Source of the DNA: JAIBJN01 sp963825255
GTDB taxonomy: Bacteria; Actinomycetota; Thermoleophilia; Gaiellales; Gaiellaceae
DNA: 64,000 nt
NCBI GenBank assembly: GCA_963825255.1
Contig: CAWGSF010000001.1
Coordinates: 186,001 to 250,000 of the forward strand
Direction: 5' to 3'
Shown here: piece by piece, positions 54,684 to 63,551 of the stretch
Layout: each line of letters starts with the position of its first letter
Numbering within the stretch: the stretch's first letter is position 1
Made by a program: the position numbers and the translations under genes
The notes under the pieces: generated by a model
The model's input: the letters and a program-made list of their open reading frames with translations, nothing else
Databases searched by the model: none
What the model was told of the DNA's origin: nothing

Positions 54684-55414
54684 GCGGCCGGATCGCCCTC
54701 GCGACGGCGGCACGCCTGCTGCGGCAGCTCGTGCGCGACCGGCGCACCCTCGTGCTCCTCCTCGTCGTCCCGCCGCTCCTCCTGACGCTCTTCAAGTACG
54801 TCTTCGTAGACCAGGAGGCGACGTTCGAGCGGGTCGGGCCGCCAATGGTGGGGCTGTTCCCTTTCATCACGATGTTCCTCGTCACCTCCATCGCCGTCCT
54901 GCGAGAGCGGACCTCGGGAACACTCGAGCGGCTGATGTCGATGCCGTTGGCGAAGCTCGACCTCCTCGTCGGCTACGGGCTCGCTTTCGCCCTCGTCGCC
55001 GCGGTCCAGGCGACGCTCACGTCGGTCGTCGCGTTCGGCCCGCTGGGCCTGGAGACGGAGGGCGCGGTCTGGATCGTCGTCGCGATCGCGATCGCCAACG
55101 CCGTTCTCGGGATGGCGCTCGGTCTCTTCCTGAGCGCCTTCGCCACGACCGAGTTCCAGGCCGTCCAGTTCATGCCGGCCTTCGTCCTCCCCCAGATCCT
55201 CCTCTGCGGGCTGCTCGTTCCCCGCGCCGACATGGCCGAGGTGCTCCACGCCCTCTCCTACGTCTTGCCCCTGACGTACGCCTACGACGCGCTCGCCCGC
55301 GCCACGCTCGGCGACACCGGCAGGCTCTTCGCCCTGGACGTCGCGATCGTGTGCGGCTTCATCGTCCTCGCGCTCGCCCTCGGGGCGACGACCCTGAGAC
55401 GCCGGACTCCCTAG
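54680..55414 (+). CDS. ABC-2 type permease (DrrB-like)
   Basis: 244-residue membrane subunit with six helices, of the drug/lipid exporter type. N-terminal RLLRQLVRDRRTLVLLLVVP and the ABC-2 motif ERTSGTLERLMSMPLAKLDL, then PLTYAYDALARATLGD (family C-terminal block). GTG 54680 in GTGA with the ATPase gene. Exported compound unknown. Convergent with the radical SAM gene, sharing ctag. Confidence 0.9.
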   Translation: MSGRIALATAARLLRQLVRDRRTLVLLLVVPPLLLTLFKYVFVDQEATFERVGPPMVGLFPFITMFLVTSIAVLRERTSGTLERLMSMPLAKLDLLVGYGLAFALVAAVQATLTSVVAFGPLGLETEGAVWIVVAIAIANAVLGMALGLFLSAFATTEFQAVQFMPAFVLPQILLCGLLVPRADMAEVLHALSYVLPLTYAYDALARATLGDTGRLFALDVAIVCGFIVLALALGATTLRRRTP

Positions 55415-56343
55415 ACCGCCAGGGCCAGCTGGTCCTGGCGACCCGCGGGGACCGGCCTCCCTCCGCCCGTCGGTGCGAGCCCGTGCCGGAGACGGAGGCG
55501 CGCGAACCGCTCGCTCACCTGCTCCTGGTACGCGCGCGGGGCGTAGGACCGGCGGCCGTAGAGCTCGACGTAGCGGGGGTAGAGCCACGGATACGCCTGC
55601 TTCAGCCACGGCATGAAGTGCTCGCGGATGGTCGGCCGCACGTGGAGGACGATGGCCGTGGCCCACTCGACGCCGGCCTCCGCGCAGGCGGCGAGCACCT
55701 CGTCGAGGCGCTCCTCGTCGTCGGTGAGGCCGGGGAGGACGGGCGCGACGAGGACTCCGGTGCGGATGCCCGCCTCGGCAAAGCGGGCGAGGATCTCGAG
55801 GCGCCGGCGCCCGGGCGGCGTTCCCGGCTCGACGACCCGGCGCACCTCCTCGTCGAGGGTCCCGACGCTCATCGAGACCGTGAGCGGCGCGACCTCGTTC
55901 AGCCGCTCGTAGACGTCGAGATCGCGGACGACGAGCGTCGACTTCGTGAGGATCGAGAGCGGGTTCCGGAAGTCCGCCAGGGCCTCGACGACGGCCCGCG
56001 TCAGCCGGTGGCGGCCCTCGCAGTGCTGGTACGGGTCGGTCGCCGTGCCCATGGCGACGGTCTCCCCCTCCCACCGTGGCGAGGCGAGCTCCCGCCGCAG
56101 TACCTCGGCGACGTTCGTCTTCACGACGATCTTCGAGGAGAAGTCGTCGCCGACCCCGAGGTCGAGGTACGTGTGGAACGCGCGCGCGAAGCAGTAGTGG
56201 CAGCTGTGCGTGCAGCCGCGGTAGGGGTTCACCGTCCAGCGGAACGGCAGCGGGCTCGAGTCGGGGACGCGGTTCAGCGCCGTCTTGCAGGTGTCCTCGA
56301 GGTACTGGGCGCGCGGCCACTGTGCGATCAGAGTATAGAACAT
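55411..56343 (-). CDS. Rv2578c-family radical SAM protein (SplB-like)
   Basis: 310 residues, ATG 56343. Radical SAM cluster CTHSCHYC (about 44-51) preceded by WTVNPYRGC, then TATDPYQHCEGRHRLTRAVV and the LYPRYVELYGRRSYAP C-terminal block, as in Rv2578c of mycobacteria and spore-photoproduct-lyase-like proteins. Substrate unknown; no intein is present here. Follows the DUF885-like gene on the same strand. Confidence 0.88.
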   Translation of the reverse strand: MFYTLIAQWPRAQYLEDTCKTALNRVPDSSPLPFRWTVNPYRGCTHSCHYCFARAFHTYLDLGVGDDFSSKIVVKTNVAEVLRRELASPRWEGETVAMGTATDPYQHCEGRHRLTRAVVEALADFRNPLSILTKSTLVVRDLDVYERLNEVAPLTVSMSVGTLDEEVRRVVEPGTPPGRRRLEILARFAEAGIRTGVLVAPVLPGLTDDEERLDEVLAACAEAGVEWATAIVLHVRPTIREHFMPWLKQAYPWLYPRYVELYGRRSYAPRAYQEQVSERFARLRLRHGLAPTGGGRPVPAGRQDQLALAV

Positions 56344-56363
56344 ACGTTCGTGTCTCGCGAGGC

Positions 56364-57525
56364 TCAGGCTGCCGCGTCGAGCAGGTCGCGCACGCGCACC
56401 TGCTCGGTCAGCAGGCGGCGGAAACGCTCCGGATCGCCGGCGACGTACGCGCGGCAGAGCTCGTGTCCGGCCGAGTAGGTGACGATATAGGTCCGCGTCG
56501 TGGGCTCCGTGATGAAGCGGACCACATGGGCGGCGAGCTGCGGGGTCAGCAGGCCCCAGCGCTCGAGATACGCCTGCGCCTCGCCCTCGCTCGCTCCGCC
56601 GTCGTGCAGCATCAACGCCGCGTTCACGTCCGCCCACGCGCACGGTTCGAGGGCGCGTCTGACCGCACGAGCATGATCGAGACCGAGCTCGATGCCGGCG
56701 CGGTGGATCACCGCGCCGAACGCCGCACCGTCGTCGCCCGCGAGCAGCGTTTCCGGCGCGAGCCCGGCGATTCCCTCCGTGACGAGCGTCTGCGGCGTGG
56801 GCACGATCACCAGCGTCTCCTCGAGCAGCCCGCGGCCGCGCACGAGCAGGTCGTCCTTGCTGCAACGCTCCGTGTGGTGGCCGGGATACGTCTCGTGGAG
56901 CGTGAGGATGAGCAACTCGATGGCCGACCTCGGCAAGTCGACGTTGACCCTGATCCGGCTGCGCAGGTCGCCGAGGTAGTCACAGAGACACCATCCACGC
57001 CTCGTCGTGCACGATCTCGAGAAAGACGCCTTCGCCGTCCGGCAGCTCGAGTAGGTGGAGCGTCTGGGCGCGGGCCTCCTGAATGACGGCTGCCATCGCG
57101 CGCTCGGTCTGCTCCGCCGGCACGTGGATCGAGTCTTCCCACCGCGCGTACCGCTCGGCCAGCGATCCCTCGCCGGGGAGGAGCGCCTCGAGCTGCTCGT
57201 GCGCGGCCGTGAAGACGGCTTCGTCGGTGAATGTGGCCCGCACGCCGTAGCACCCCTCCACCTCGTCGGCATACGAGCGGGCCTCGCCTGCCAGCACGCC
57301 GGCGTAGGTGCGAAGGCCCCCCACCTGGTCGCGGAGCCAACCGTCCTCGAGCTCGTCGAGCAGTGCCTCCGCGTCGGAGACGAGCGCACGCGGGTCGGCG
57401 GGCGGCTCCGCCTCGACGGCGGCCGCCAGCTCCGGAGGGCCGAAGTAGGCGTCGACGATCCCGTCGACGTGCCGGCCGAGCTGCAGCCCCAGCCGGAGGT
57501 AGCGCTCCGCGGCGGACCCGGTCAC
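56364..57525 (-). CDS. DUF885-like metallopeptidase-fold protein, one frameshift
   Basis: About 387 residues, GTG 57525. Largely helical, with the HETYPGHHTERCSKDD segment (near residue 205) resembling the zinc HExxxGHH site of DUF885 proteins. A shift near 56985, just after IVHDEAWMVSL, joins to CDYLGDLRSRIRVNVDLPRS. The C-terminal half is helical with LRRYVAGD-like ends. Whether it is a working peptidase is unknown. Divergent from the sigma-factor gene, 75 bp apart. Confidence 0.75.
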
Positions 57526-57600
57526 GCCGCGAGCCTACGGCGTCCCGGCCGGCGGCGTGCTACCCGCCGGACGATCTCGCGTAAGGTGGAACGAGAAGCT

Positions 57601-58641
57601 ATGGACGCGCAGCTCCAGGCGCTCCTCGACCGCGGCGAGGAGCATTCGTGCCTCGAGTACTCCGAGGTGGACGGGCTCGTCGAGGCGCTCGAGCTCGACG
57701 ACGAGCAGGTCGAGGACCTCTACGAGGAGATCGAGCGCCGGGGGATCGGGCTGCGCGACGACTGCGGGCGCTCGCGCGCCAAGGCTTCGACGTACGTGAA
57801 CGGCGATCTCGCCGTGGCGACCACCGACGCGGTGCAGCTCTTCATGAGCGAGATCGGCCGCTATCCGCTGCTCACGAAGGAGGAGGAGGTCGAGCTCGCC
57901 AAGCGCATCGAGCGCGGTGACCTCGAGGCCAAGGAGCAGATGATCAACTCGAACCTGCGGCTGGTCGTCTCGATCGCGAAGCGCTACCAGGGCCACGGGC
58001 TCTCGCTTCTCGACCTGATCCAGGAAGGCATCATCGGCCTCATCCGCGCGGTGGAGAAGTTCGACTGGCGCAAGGGCTTCAAGTTCTCCACGTACGCGAC
58101 GTGGTGGATCCGCCAGGCCGTCCAGCGCGGCGTCGCCAACAAGTCCCGGGAGATCCGGGTCCCCGTGCACATCGTCGAGCGCGAGCAGCGCATCGGCCGT
58201 GCCGAGCGGGACCTCGCGCCCGGCCTCGGCCGGATGCCGACCGACGAGGAGGTGGCGAGCGCGGCGAAGCTCTCGCCCGACCAGGTTCGCGAGGTTCGCG
58301 AGGTCGCGCGGGCGGTCACGAGCCTCGATCGGCCGATTGCGGAGGAGAGCGGGACGACCTTCCAGGAGCTCATCGCCGACGAGGACCAGGGGCCGGAGCA
58401 GGAGGTGACGATCAGCCTCGCGCAGGAGGCCCTGCGAGAGGCGCTCTCCGAGCTCCCCGAACGCGAGCGCGAGGTGATCAAGCGCCGGTACGGCCTCAAC
58501 GGCGAGCGCGACCCCGAGTCCCTCGATGAGATCGGCCGCCGGCTCGGACTCACGCGCGAGCGCGTCCGGCAGATCGAGGCCGAGGCGCTCGGGCGGCTCG
58601 CCCTTCGCCGGGAGATCGCCGCCCTTCAGGGCGTCGTCTAG
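57601..58641 (+). CDS. Sigma-70 family RNA polymerase sigma factor (RpoD/SigA group)
   Basis: 346-residue sigma factor of the RpoD group. Short region 1.1, region 1.2 (AVQLFMSEIGRYPLLTKEEE), region 2 core (NLRLVVSIAKRYQGHGLSLL, DLIQEGIIGLIRAVEKFDW, KGFKFSTYATWWIRQAVQRG), region 3 (RIPVHIVEREQRIGR type) and region 4 (EREREVIKRRYGL, LGLTRERVRQIEAEAL). Region 2.4/4.2 residues fit -10 TATAAT/-35 TTGACA recognition. ATG 57601. It might be the primary sigma or a close paralogue; it lacks the long acidic N-terminus of Mycobacterium SigA. No gene symbol is given because paralogues cannot be excluded. Confidence 0.92.
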   Translation: MDAQLQALLDRGEEHSCLEYSEVDGLVEALELDDEQVEDLYEEIERRGIGLRDDCGRSRAKASTYVNGDLAVATTDAVQLFMSEIGRYPLLTKEEEVELAKRIERGDLEAKEQMINSNLRLVVSIAKRYQGHGLSLLDLIQEGIIGLIRAVEKFDWRKGFKFSTYATWWIRQAVQRGVANKSREIRVPVHIVEREQRIGRAERDLAPGLGRMPTDEEVASAAKLSPDQVREVREVARAVTSLDRPIAEESGTTFQELIADEDQGPEQEVTISLAQEALREALSELPEREREVIKRRYGLNGERDPESLDEIGRRLGLTRERVRQIEAEALGRLALRREIAALQGVV

Positions 58642-58645
58642 GCGC

Positions 58646-59410
58646 ATGCTCGGGCGGCTCGTCGCCGTCTTCGCCGTCGCCCTCGCGCTCGTTCCCTCCG
58701 CCGGAGCGGCCGGCTGGCCGGAGCGGAAGGCCGACGCGATCGACTACCTCGCGCACCGCGCAGGCGTCGAGAGCTTCGCCGTCGTGGACGCCCGGGGGCA
58801 CATCCACCCGTACCGGGGGCGGCTCCGCGCTCCCTCGGCGAGCCTCCTCAAGGCGATGCTCCTCGTCGCGTACCTGAACCGCGCCGACGTGCGGCACCGG
58901 GACTTGCGCGCGGGCGACCGGCACCTCCTCGGGCCGATGATCAGGTGGTCCGACAACGTCGCGGCGGGCAGCGTCCTCGGGATCGTCGGCTCGGGCGGCG
59001 TCCACCGGGTCGCCCACCGCGCGGGCATGCGCGACTTCAGCCTTCGCACCCCGTGGGGCCTCTCGACGACGAGCGCGAGCGACCAGGCGCGCTTCTTCTA
59101 CCGGATCGACCGCCTCGTCCCCGCGCGCCATCGCGGATACGCGATGCGGCTGTTGGCCCGGATCGTGCTGTCGCAGCGTTGGGGCATCCCTCCGGTCGTC
59201 CCGAACGGGTGGAAGATCCACTTCAAGGGAGGCTGGGGCTCGGGCACGGGGCGCGTGACGCATCAGTCGGCGCTCCTGCTGCGCGGAGGCGAGCGCATTG
59301 CGATCTCGATCCTCACCCAGTGGAACCCGAGCCACGAGTACGGGACGACGACGATCCGCGGCATCGCCGCCCGCCTGCTCCGAGCGCCGCTTCCGCCGGC
59401 GCCGAAGTAG
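58646..59410 (+). CDS. Exported class A beta-lactamase-like serine hydrolase
   Basis: 254 residues with signal peptide (LVAVFAVALALVPSAGAAG). Penicillin-recognising motifs: SxxK in SASLLKAMLL (about 70), SDN in RWSDNVAAG (about 100), and KGG in FKGGWGSG (about 192), the order of class A beta-lactamases. It could be a lactamase, a carboxypeptidase, or a domain without such activity. The ATG at 58646 lies four bases after the sigma-factor stop, so the genes may be co-transcribed. Confidence 0.8.
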   Translation: MLGRLVAVFAVALALVPSAGAAGWPERKADAIDYLAHRAGVESFAVVDARGHIHPYRGRLRAPSASLLKAMLLVAYLNRADVRHRDLRAGDRHLLGPMIRWSDNVAAGSVLGIVGSGGVHRVAHRAGMRDFSLRTPWGLSTTSASDQARFFYRIDRLVPARHRGYAMRLLARIVLSQRWGIPPVVPNGWKIHFKGGWGSGTGRVTHQSALLLRGGERIAISILTQWNPSHEYGTTTIRGIAARLLRAPLPPAPK

Positions 59411-59559
59411 GCGCGCTCATGGAAACGAGGAGCCGGATCTCTCACCCCGGCGGACTGCGGCGACCGTCGGGGATGTCCGTGCTCCTCGTGTCCACCTTCC
59501 GTATCGGCGCGAGGCGGGGAGAGCTTGAGGCCCGTGGTGCTCCAGCCGATCATCTGTCC

Positions 59560-60339
59560 ATGTCGCTGTTCCGGTCGAGGAGCGAAACGTGGGAACCGCC
59601 CGCACCGACGTGCGAGTTTCTCGTTCGCTGCGCGGCTCCAACGCTTCCGGCACTCGACCCCTTCATCCACCTCGAAGGGGCGGGCGCGATCGAACTCCAG
59701 ATCGCCGAGCCCGGAACACCACTACCGCCGGCCGAGGTCCAGCCGAGCCTCGGGCTGGAGGGTGACGCGATCCGTCGGGCCGAGGAGGCGCGACACGAGG
59801 TTTGGGTCACGCTGTCCGATGCTGGTGGGTCGGTGTCCGACGCCGTTCTCGAGACGACTCGCTTTGCCAACGAGCTGGCTGAACGTGCGGACGGTGTCGT
59901 CCAGGACCTGATTGCTCTTCGTTTCTTCGGCCCGGGCGGCTGGCGGAACCCGGAAGCCGTGGAGGACTTCGACGTGCGCGACCACGTCACCATCCATGCC
60001 CTCGCCGACGACGGAGGCGGCTGGGACTGGCTCCATACCCACGGGCTCGTGAAGTTCGGGAGGCCCGAGCTGGAGGTCTACGACGTTCCCGCGGAGCTCG
60101 CCGACGGTGCCGGTCCGCTCCTCAACGAGATCGCCCATTACCTCGCGGAGGGAGCGCTTATCCGGCCCGGCGACACCCTGGGTGTCCCCGACCAGCCGAT
60201 CAGCGTGCGTCAGGGCGCACGAAGGCGCCGGGACCGCTGGCACTGGGAGGCGACGCCCGTCCTCGAGCTCGTGGATCCCGACGGTAAAGCGGGCGCGCCG
60301 CGTGGAATCGGAGCTCTGATCGCCTTCCGGGAGGCGTGA
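59560..60339 (+). CDS. Protein of unknown function, next to a tRNA gene
   Basis: 259 residues from ATG 59560 (MSLFRSRSETWEPPAPTCEF); ATG 59473 would add 29. No family recognised with confidence; WDWLHTHGLVKFGRPELEVY resembles conserved blocks in DUF2314/DUF4261-type proteins but I cannot prove it. No signal or membrane segment. Its third positions include more A/T than neighbours, and it ends 24 bp before tRNA-Ser(TGA), so acquisition is possible. Confidence 0.6.
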   Translation: MSLFRSRSETWEPPAPTCEFLVRCAAPTLPALDPFIHLEGAGAIELQIAEPGTPLPPAEVQPSLGLEGDAIRRAEEARHEVWVTLSDAGGSVSDAVLETTRFANELAERADGVVQDLIALRFFGPGGWRNPEAVEDFDVRDHVTIHALADDGGGWDWLHTHGLVKFGRPELEVYDVPAELADGAGPLLNEIAHYLAEGALIRPGDTLGVPDQPISVRQGARRRRDRWHWEATPVLELVDPDGKAGAPRGIGALIAFREA

Positions 60340-60362
60340 GCCTGCCCAGAAGACGGCTGAGC

Positions 60363-60451
60363 GGCGGGGGTGGGATTCGAACCCACGGAGCCGTTTCTAC
60401 GGGCTCGGCGGTTTTCAAGACCGCCCCTTTCGACCGCTCGGGCACCCCGCC
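60363..60451 (-). tRNA. tRNA-Ser, anticodon TGA
   Basis: 89-nt class II tRNA. Acceptor GGCGGGG / CCCCGCC, T-arm GTGGG-TTCGAAT-CCCAC, anticodon loop CT-TGA-AA, long variable arm. Reads UCA (and wobble UCG/UCU). Anticodon TGA is serine; it is not a tRNA-Sec, which would have TCA. CCA not encoded. Confidence 0.96.
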
Positions 60452-60474
60452 CAGCGGGCCAGTCTAGCCCGCGA

Positions 60475-60495
60475 CAAGTAACAGACTGTTACTTG
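60475..60495. repeat. 21-bp palindrome, copy 3 of 3
   Basis: Identical to copies at 2265 and 42766, here 24 bp past tRNA-Ser(TGA) and 49 bp before the MarR-GNAT start. Both neighbours are transcribed away from it, so the site sits in a divergent promoter region, where a terminator role is unlikely. Confidence 0.9.
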
Positions 60496-60525
60496 TTGAT
60501 CCCGGCAGCGCCCCCGCCATGTTTA

Positions 60526-60541
60526 TCTGACTAAGATCAGA
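60526..60541 (+). promoter_or_regulatory. Inverted repeat before marR-GNAT gene
   Basis: TCTGA, six bases (CTAAGA), TCAGA, ending three bases before ATG 60544. MarR-family regulators often bind such short dyads over their own start; autoregulation is inferred. Confidence 0.45.
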
Positions 60542-60543
60542 GA

Positions 60544-61431
60544 ATGCAGCAGACGATGGTGGAGCATGTCCGCCGCTTCAACCGCGCCGTCACCCAGCGA
60601 GTCGGCGCGCTCGACGATCGGTTTCTGTCCCGCGACCGTCCGCTTGCGGAGGCGCGCGTGCTCTGGGAGATCGGCGACGAGGGTTGCGAGGTCCGGGCGC
60701 TCCGGTCGCGCCTCGGCCTCGACTCGGGCCATGCGAGCCGACTGCTCCGCTCCCTCGAGGCCGCCGGGCTGGTGGAGGTCGTGCCGGGGTCGACAGACCG
60801 CCGGGCCCGTGCGGCGCGCCTGACCCCGGCCGGGCGTGCCGAGCGCGCCGAGCTCGACCGGCGGAGCGACGAGCTCGCGCGCTCGTTCCTCGAGCCGCTG
60901 ACCCCGGATCAGCGCGACCGTCTCGTCGCAGCCATGCGCGACGTCGAGCGCCTGTTCACGATCGCGCTCGTCGAGTTCCGGGAGGTCGACCCCGAGCATC
61001 CCGACGCACGGCAATGCCTGCGCGCCTACTTCGCCGAGCTCGAGCGCCGCTCCGGCGCACGCTTCGATCCCCACGTCGGCAGCACCGCCGAGCCGCACGA
61101 GCTCCGGCCGCCCTTCGGGATCCTCTTGATCGCCTACGTCCACGGCGCCCCCGTCGGCTGCGGCGCCCTCAAGCACTACCCCGATGCGCCGTCCGACATC
61201 AAGCGCATGTGGGTCGCCGAGTCCGCCCGCGGGCTGGGGATCGGGCGGAGGCTCCTCGCCGAGCTCGAGTCACGCGCCGCGCAGCACGGCGACCGAACGG
61301 TGCGACTGGAGACGAATGCGACGCTCGTCGAGGCGATAGCGCTCTACCGCTCCGTCGGCTACGTCGAGGTGCCCGCCTTCAACGACGAGCCCTTCGCCGA
61401 CCACTGGTTCGAGAAGGCGCTCGAGCCCTAG
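60544..61431 (+). CDS. MarR-type regulator fused to a GNAT acetyltransferase
   Basis: 295 residues. MarR winged helix about 1-140 (RPLAEARVLWEIGDEGCEVR and SRLGLDSGHASRLLRSLEAA, then the wing GLVEVVPGSTDRRARAARL). GNAT domain about 155-290 with the acetyl-CoA motif RMWVAESARGLGIGRRLLAE (about 220-240) and LETNATLVEAIALYRSVGYV. Such fusions are common in actinobacteria; ligand and acetyl acceptor unknown. A dyad overlaps its leader. Confidence 0.9.
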   Translation: MQQTMVEHVRRFNRAVTQRVGALDDRFLSRDRPLAEARVLWEIGDEGCEVRALRSRLGLDSGHASRLLRSLEAAGLVEVVPGSTDRRARAARLTPAGRAERAELDRRSDELARSFLEPLTPDQRDRLVAAMRDVERLFTIALVEFREVDPEHPDARQCLRAYFAELERRSGARFDPHVGSTAEPHELRPPFGILLIAYVHGAPVGCGALKHYPDAPSDIKRMWVAESARGLGIGRRLLAELESRAAQHGDRTVRLETNATLVEAIALYRSVGYVEVPAFNDEPFADHWFEKALEP

Positions 61432-61443
61432 TCGGCTGGCCGC

Positions 61444-62667
61444 CTAGTCGCCCGGCTCGATGCGCGCCGGAGCTCCGAAGCCGACGAGGACATCGGGGAC
61501 CGAGACGGCCCCGCGCTCGTCCTGGAAGTTCTCGAGCACGGCGATCATCACCCGCGCGGTCATGGCGGTGCCGTTGAGCGTGTGCACGTGCTCGAGCCCC
61601 TGTTCGCCTCGGACGCGGACGTCGAGCCGCCGGGCCTGGTAGTCGGTCGTGGTTGACGTCGAGGTGATCTCCCGGTACCGGCCCTGCCCGGGGAACCAGG
61701 CCTCGATGTCGTACTTCTTCGAGGCGCCGGCGCCGAGGTCGCCGGCGGCGATGTTCACGACCCGGTACGGGATGCCGAGCTCGCCGACGAGCTCCTCCTC
61801 GATCGCGAGGAGCCCCTCGTGCTCCTCGGGCGAGTGCTCGGGGAGGCAGAAGACGAACATCTCGACCTTGTCGAACTGGTGGACGCGGAACATGCCGCGC
61901 GTGTCCTTGCCGGCGGCCCCCGCCTCCCGGCGAAAGCACGTCGAGTAGCCCGCGTAGTGGAGCGGGAGCGCGTCCGCGTCGAGCATCTCGCCCCCGTGCA
62001 TCGCAGCGAGCCCCACCTCGGAGGTGCCGGTGAGGTAGAGATCGTCCCGCTCGACCCGGTAGATGTTGACCTCCTCCGTCGGCAGGAAGCCCGTGCCGTA
62101 CATCGCCTCCTCGCGGACGAGCACCGGTGGGAGGACGGGCGTGAAGCCCTTCCGCGTCACCCGGTCGAGCGCGAAGCGGTAGAGCGCGAGCTCGAGGAGC
62201 GCGGCGGCGCCGATCCGGTAGACGAAGCGCGAGCCGGACACCTTGGCCCCGCGCTCGGTGTCGATCCGTGCGAGCTCGAGGTGGTCCCGCGGCTCGAACG
62301 GGAACTCCGTCGGCTCGCCGACGCGCCGGAGCTCCTCGGCGTCCTCGTCGGTGAAGCCGTCTGGAGCGCTCGGATCGGGCGGGGCGGGGACGAGGTCGAG
62401 GAGCGCCGCGCGCCGGCGCTCGGCCTCGGCCAGCTCCTCCTCTGCCTGTTGGAGCTCGCCCTTGACTCCCTTCAGCTCCTCGAGCTGCTCGGGCGTCGGC
62501 TTGCCCTTGAGCTTCGTCTGCGCGCGCAGCTCGTCGACGCGCGGGACGAGCGCGAGCCAGGCGCGGTCGGCGTCCATGAGCGCGTCGAATTCGTCCGCGG
62601 CCCCCTTCCGCTCGAGCGCTGCGCGGTAGGCCTCGGGCTCCGCTCTCGCCGCCCGGATGTCGATCAT
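61444..62667 (-). CDS. serS: Seryl-tRNA synthetase
   Basis: Charges serine onto tRNA-Ser (and tRNA-Sec where present). 407 residues, class II synthetase. N-terminal antiparallel coiled coil for the long variable arm (about 25-100, RVDELRAQTKLKGKPTPEQL and ELQQAEEELAEAERRRAALL), motif 2 with STCFRREAGAAGKDTRGMFR (about 250-270), TSEVGL substrate loop, and motif 3 near LNGTAMTARVMIAVLENFQD. ATG 62667. The window also holds the serine tRNAs. Full length and intact. Confidence 0.95.
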   Translation of the reverse strand: MIDIRAARAEPEAYRAALERKGAADEFDALMDADRAWLALVPRVDELRAQTKLKGKPTPEQLEELKGVKGELQQAEEELAEAERRRAALLDLVPAPPDPSAPDGFTDEDAEELRRVGEPTEFPFEPRDHLELARIDTERGAKVSGSRFVYRIGAAALLELALYRFALDRVTRKGFTPVLPPVLVREEAMYGTGFLPTEEVNIYRVERDDLYLTGTSEVGLAAMHGGEMLDADALPLHYAGYSTCFRREAGAAGKDTRGMFRVHQFDKVEMFVFCLPEHSPEEHEGLLAIEEELVGELGIPYRVVNIAAGDLGAGASKKYDIEAWFPGQGRYREITSTSTTTDYQARRLDVRVRGEQGLEHVHTLNGTAMTARVMIAVLENFQDERGAVSVPDVLVGFGAPARIEPGD

Positions 62668-62717
62668 GCGCGGGAGTCTAGGAGCCTGGTTCGGGTGATG
62701 CCTGGCGACTCGGCGCC

Positions 62718-63543
62718 TTACCCGAATCGGGCTGCCAGGACCGCCTCGATCACCTGGGCGACGCCCTCCTCTGCCGCCGAGGGGCAGACCCAGTCGGCGA
62801 CGGCGAGCACGCGCTCGTGGGCATTCGCGACGGCCACGCCGAAGCCCGACCACTCGAGGAGCTCGACGTCGTTCTCCCCGTCCCCGAAGCCGACCGTCCT
62901 CTCGGCGGCGAAGCCGAGGCGCTCGGCCACGAACGCGAGCCCCGAGGCCTTCGTCACGTTCGGGCTCGCGAACTCCAGGAAGTAGGGAAGCGACTTCGAG
63001 ATGTAGAGACGGCCGGCGAAGCGTTCCTTCATGCGCTCCTCCAGGCCGTCGAGGGCGTCCGGCTCGTCGATCGCGACGAGCTTGGTCGGCGGCTCGGAGA
63101 GCCACCCGACGAGGTCGCCGACGGCGTGGACGGGGAGGTGCTGGAAGCCGGCGTAGCGCTCGGCCGCGGGCGTCACCTCGTCGACGTAGAGCTCGTCGTC
63201 GACGTAGCAGTTGACGTGGAACCCCTCGTCGCGGAGGGTGGCGACGACCTCTCTGCCGAGCTCGAGCGGGATCGGCTCGTGGCGGAGGAAGCGGCCGGTC
63301 GCCGGGTCGGCGACGACGGCGCCCTGGTAGCAGACGACGGGATCGTCGATGCCCGCCTGCTCGAGGTAGGGGCGGACCGACCGGAACATCCGGCCCGTGA
63401 CGACCAGGACGCGGATACCGTCCTCCCGCGCCAGGCGGATCGCCTCGCGCGTCCGCGGGCGCAGGGCGCCGTCCTCCCAGACGAAGCGTGCGATCGAGGT
63501 CGCACGCGAGGACGTCGACCTCGCGCGGAAAGGCCGGCGGCAG
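62718..63543 (-). CDS. Cof-type HAD phosphatase, one frameshift, start codon unclear
   Basis: Sugar-phosphate or nucleotide-type phosphatase of the HAD IIB/Cof subfamily, about 270 residues. Motif I VLACDLDRTL is in the first frame; a missing base near 63492 moves coding to VWEDGALRPRTREAI and then VVTGRMFRSVRPYLEQAG. Motif IV GFGDGENDVELLEWSG near the end. Cap C2 in between. No ATG/GTG/TTG precedes motif I; CTG 63543 is the only plausible codon, nine bases after the cytochrome stop. Substrate unknown. Confidence 0.8.
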
Positions 63544-63551
63544 GAGCGGGC

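Noticed and set aside
60363..60451. tRNA with anticodon TGA as a possible tRNA-Sec to match the TGA gene
   Set aside because: Sec tRNA has anticodon TCA and an 8-bp acceptor stem. This one has TGA and a 7-bp acceptor with serine features, reading UCA.
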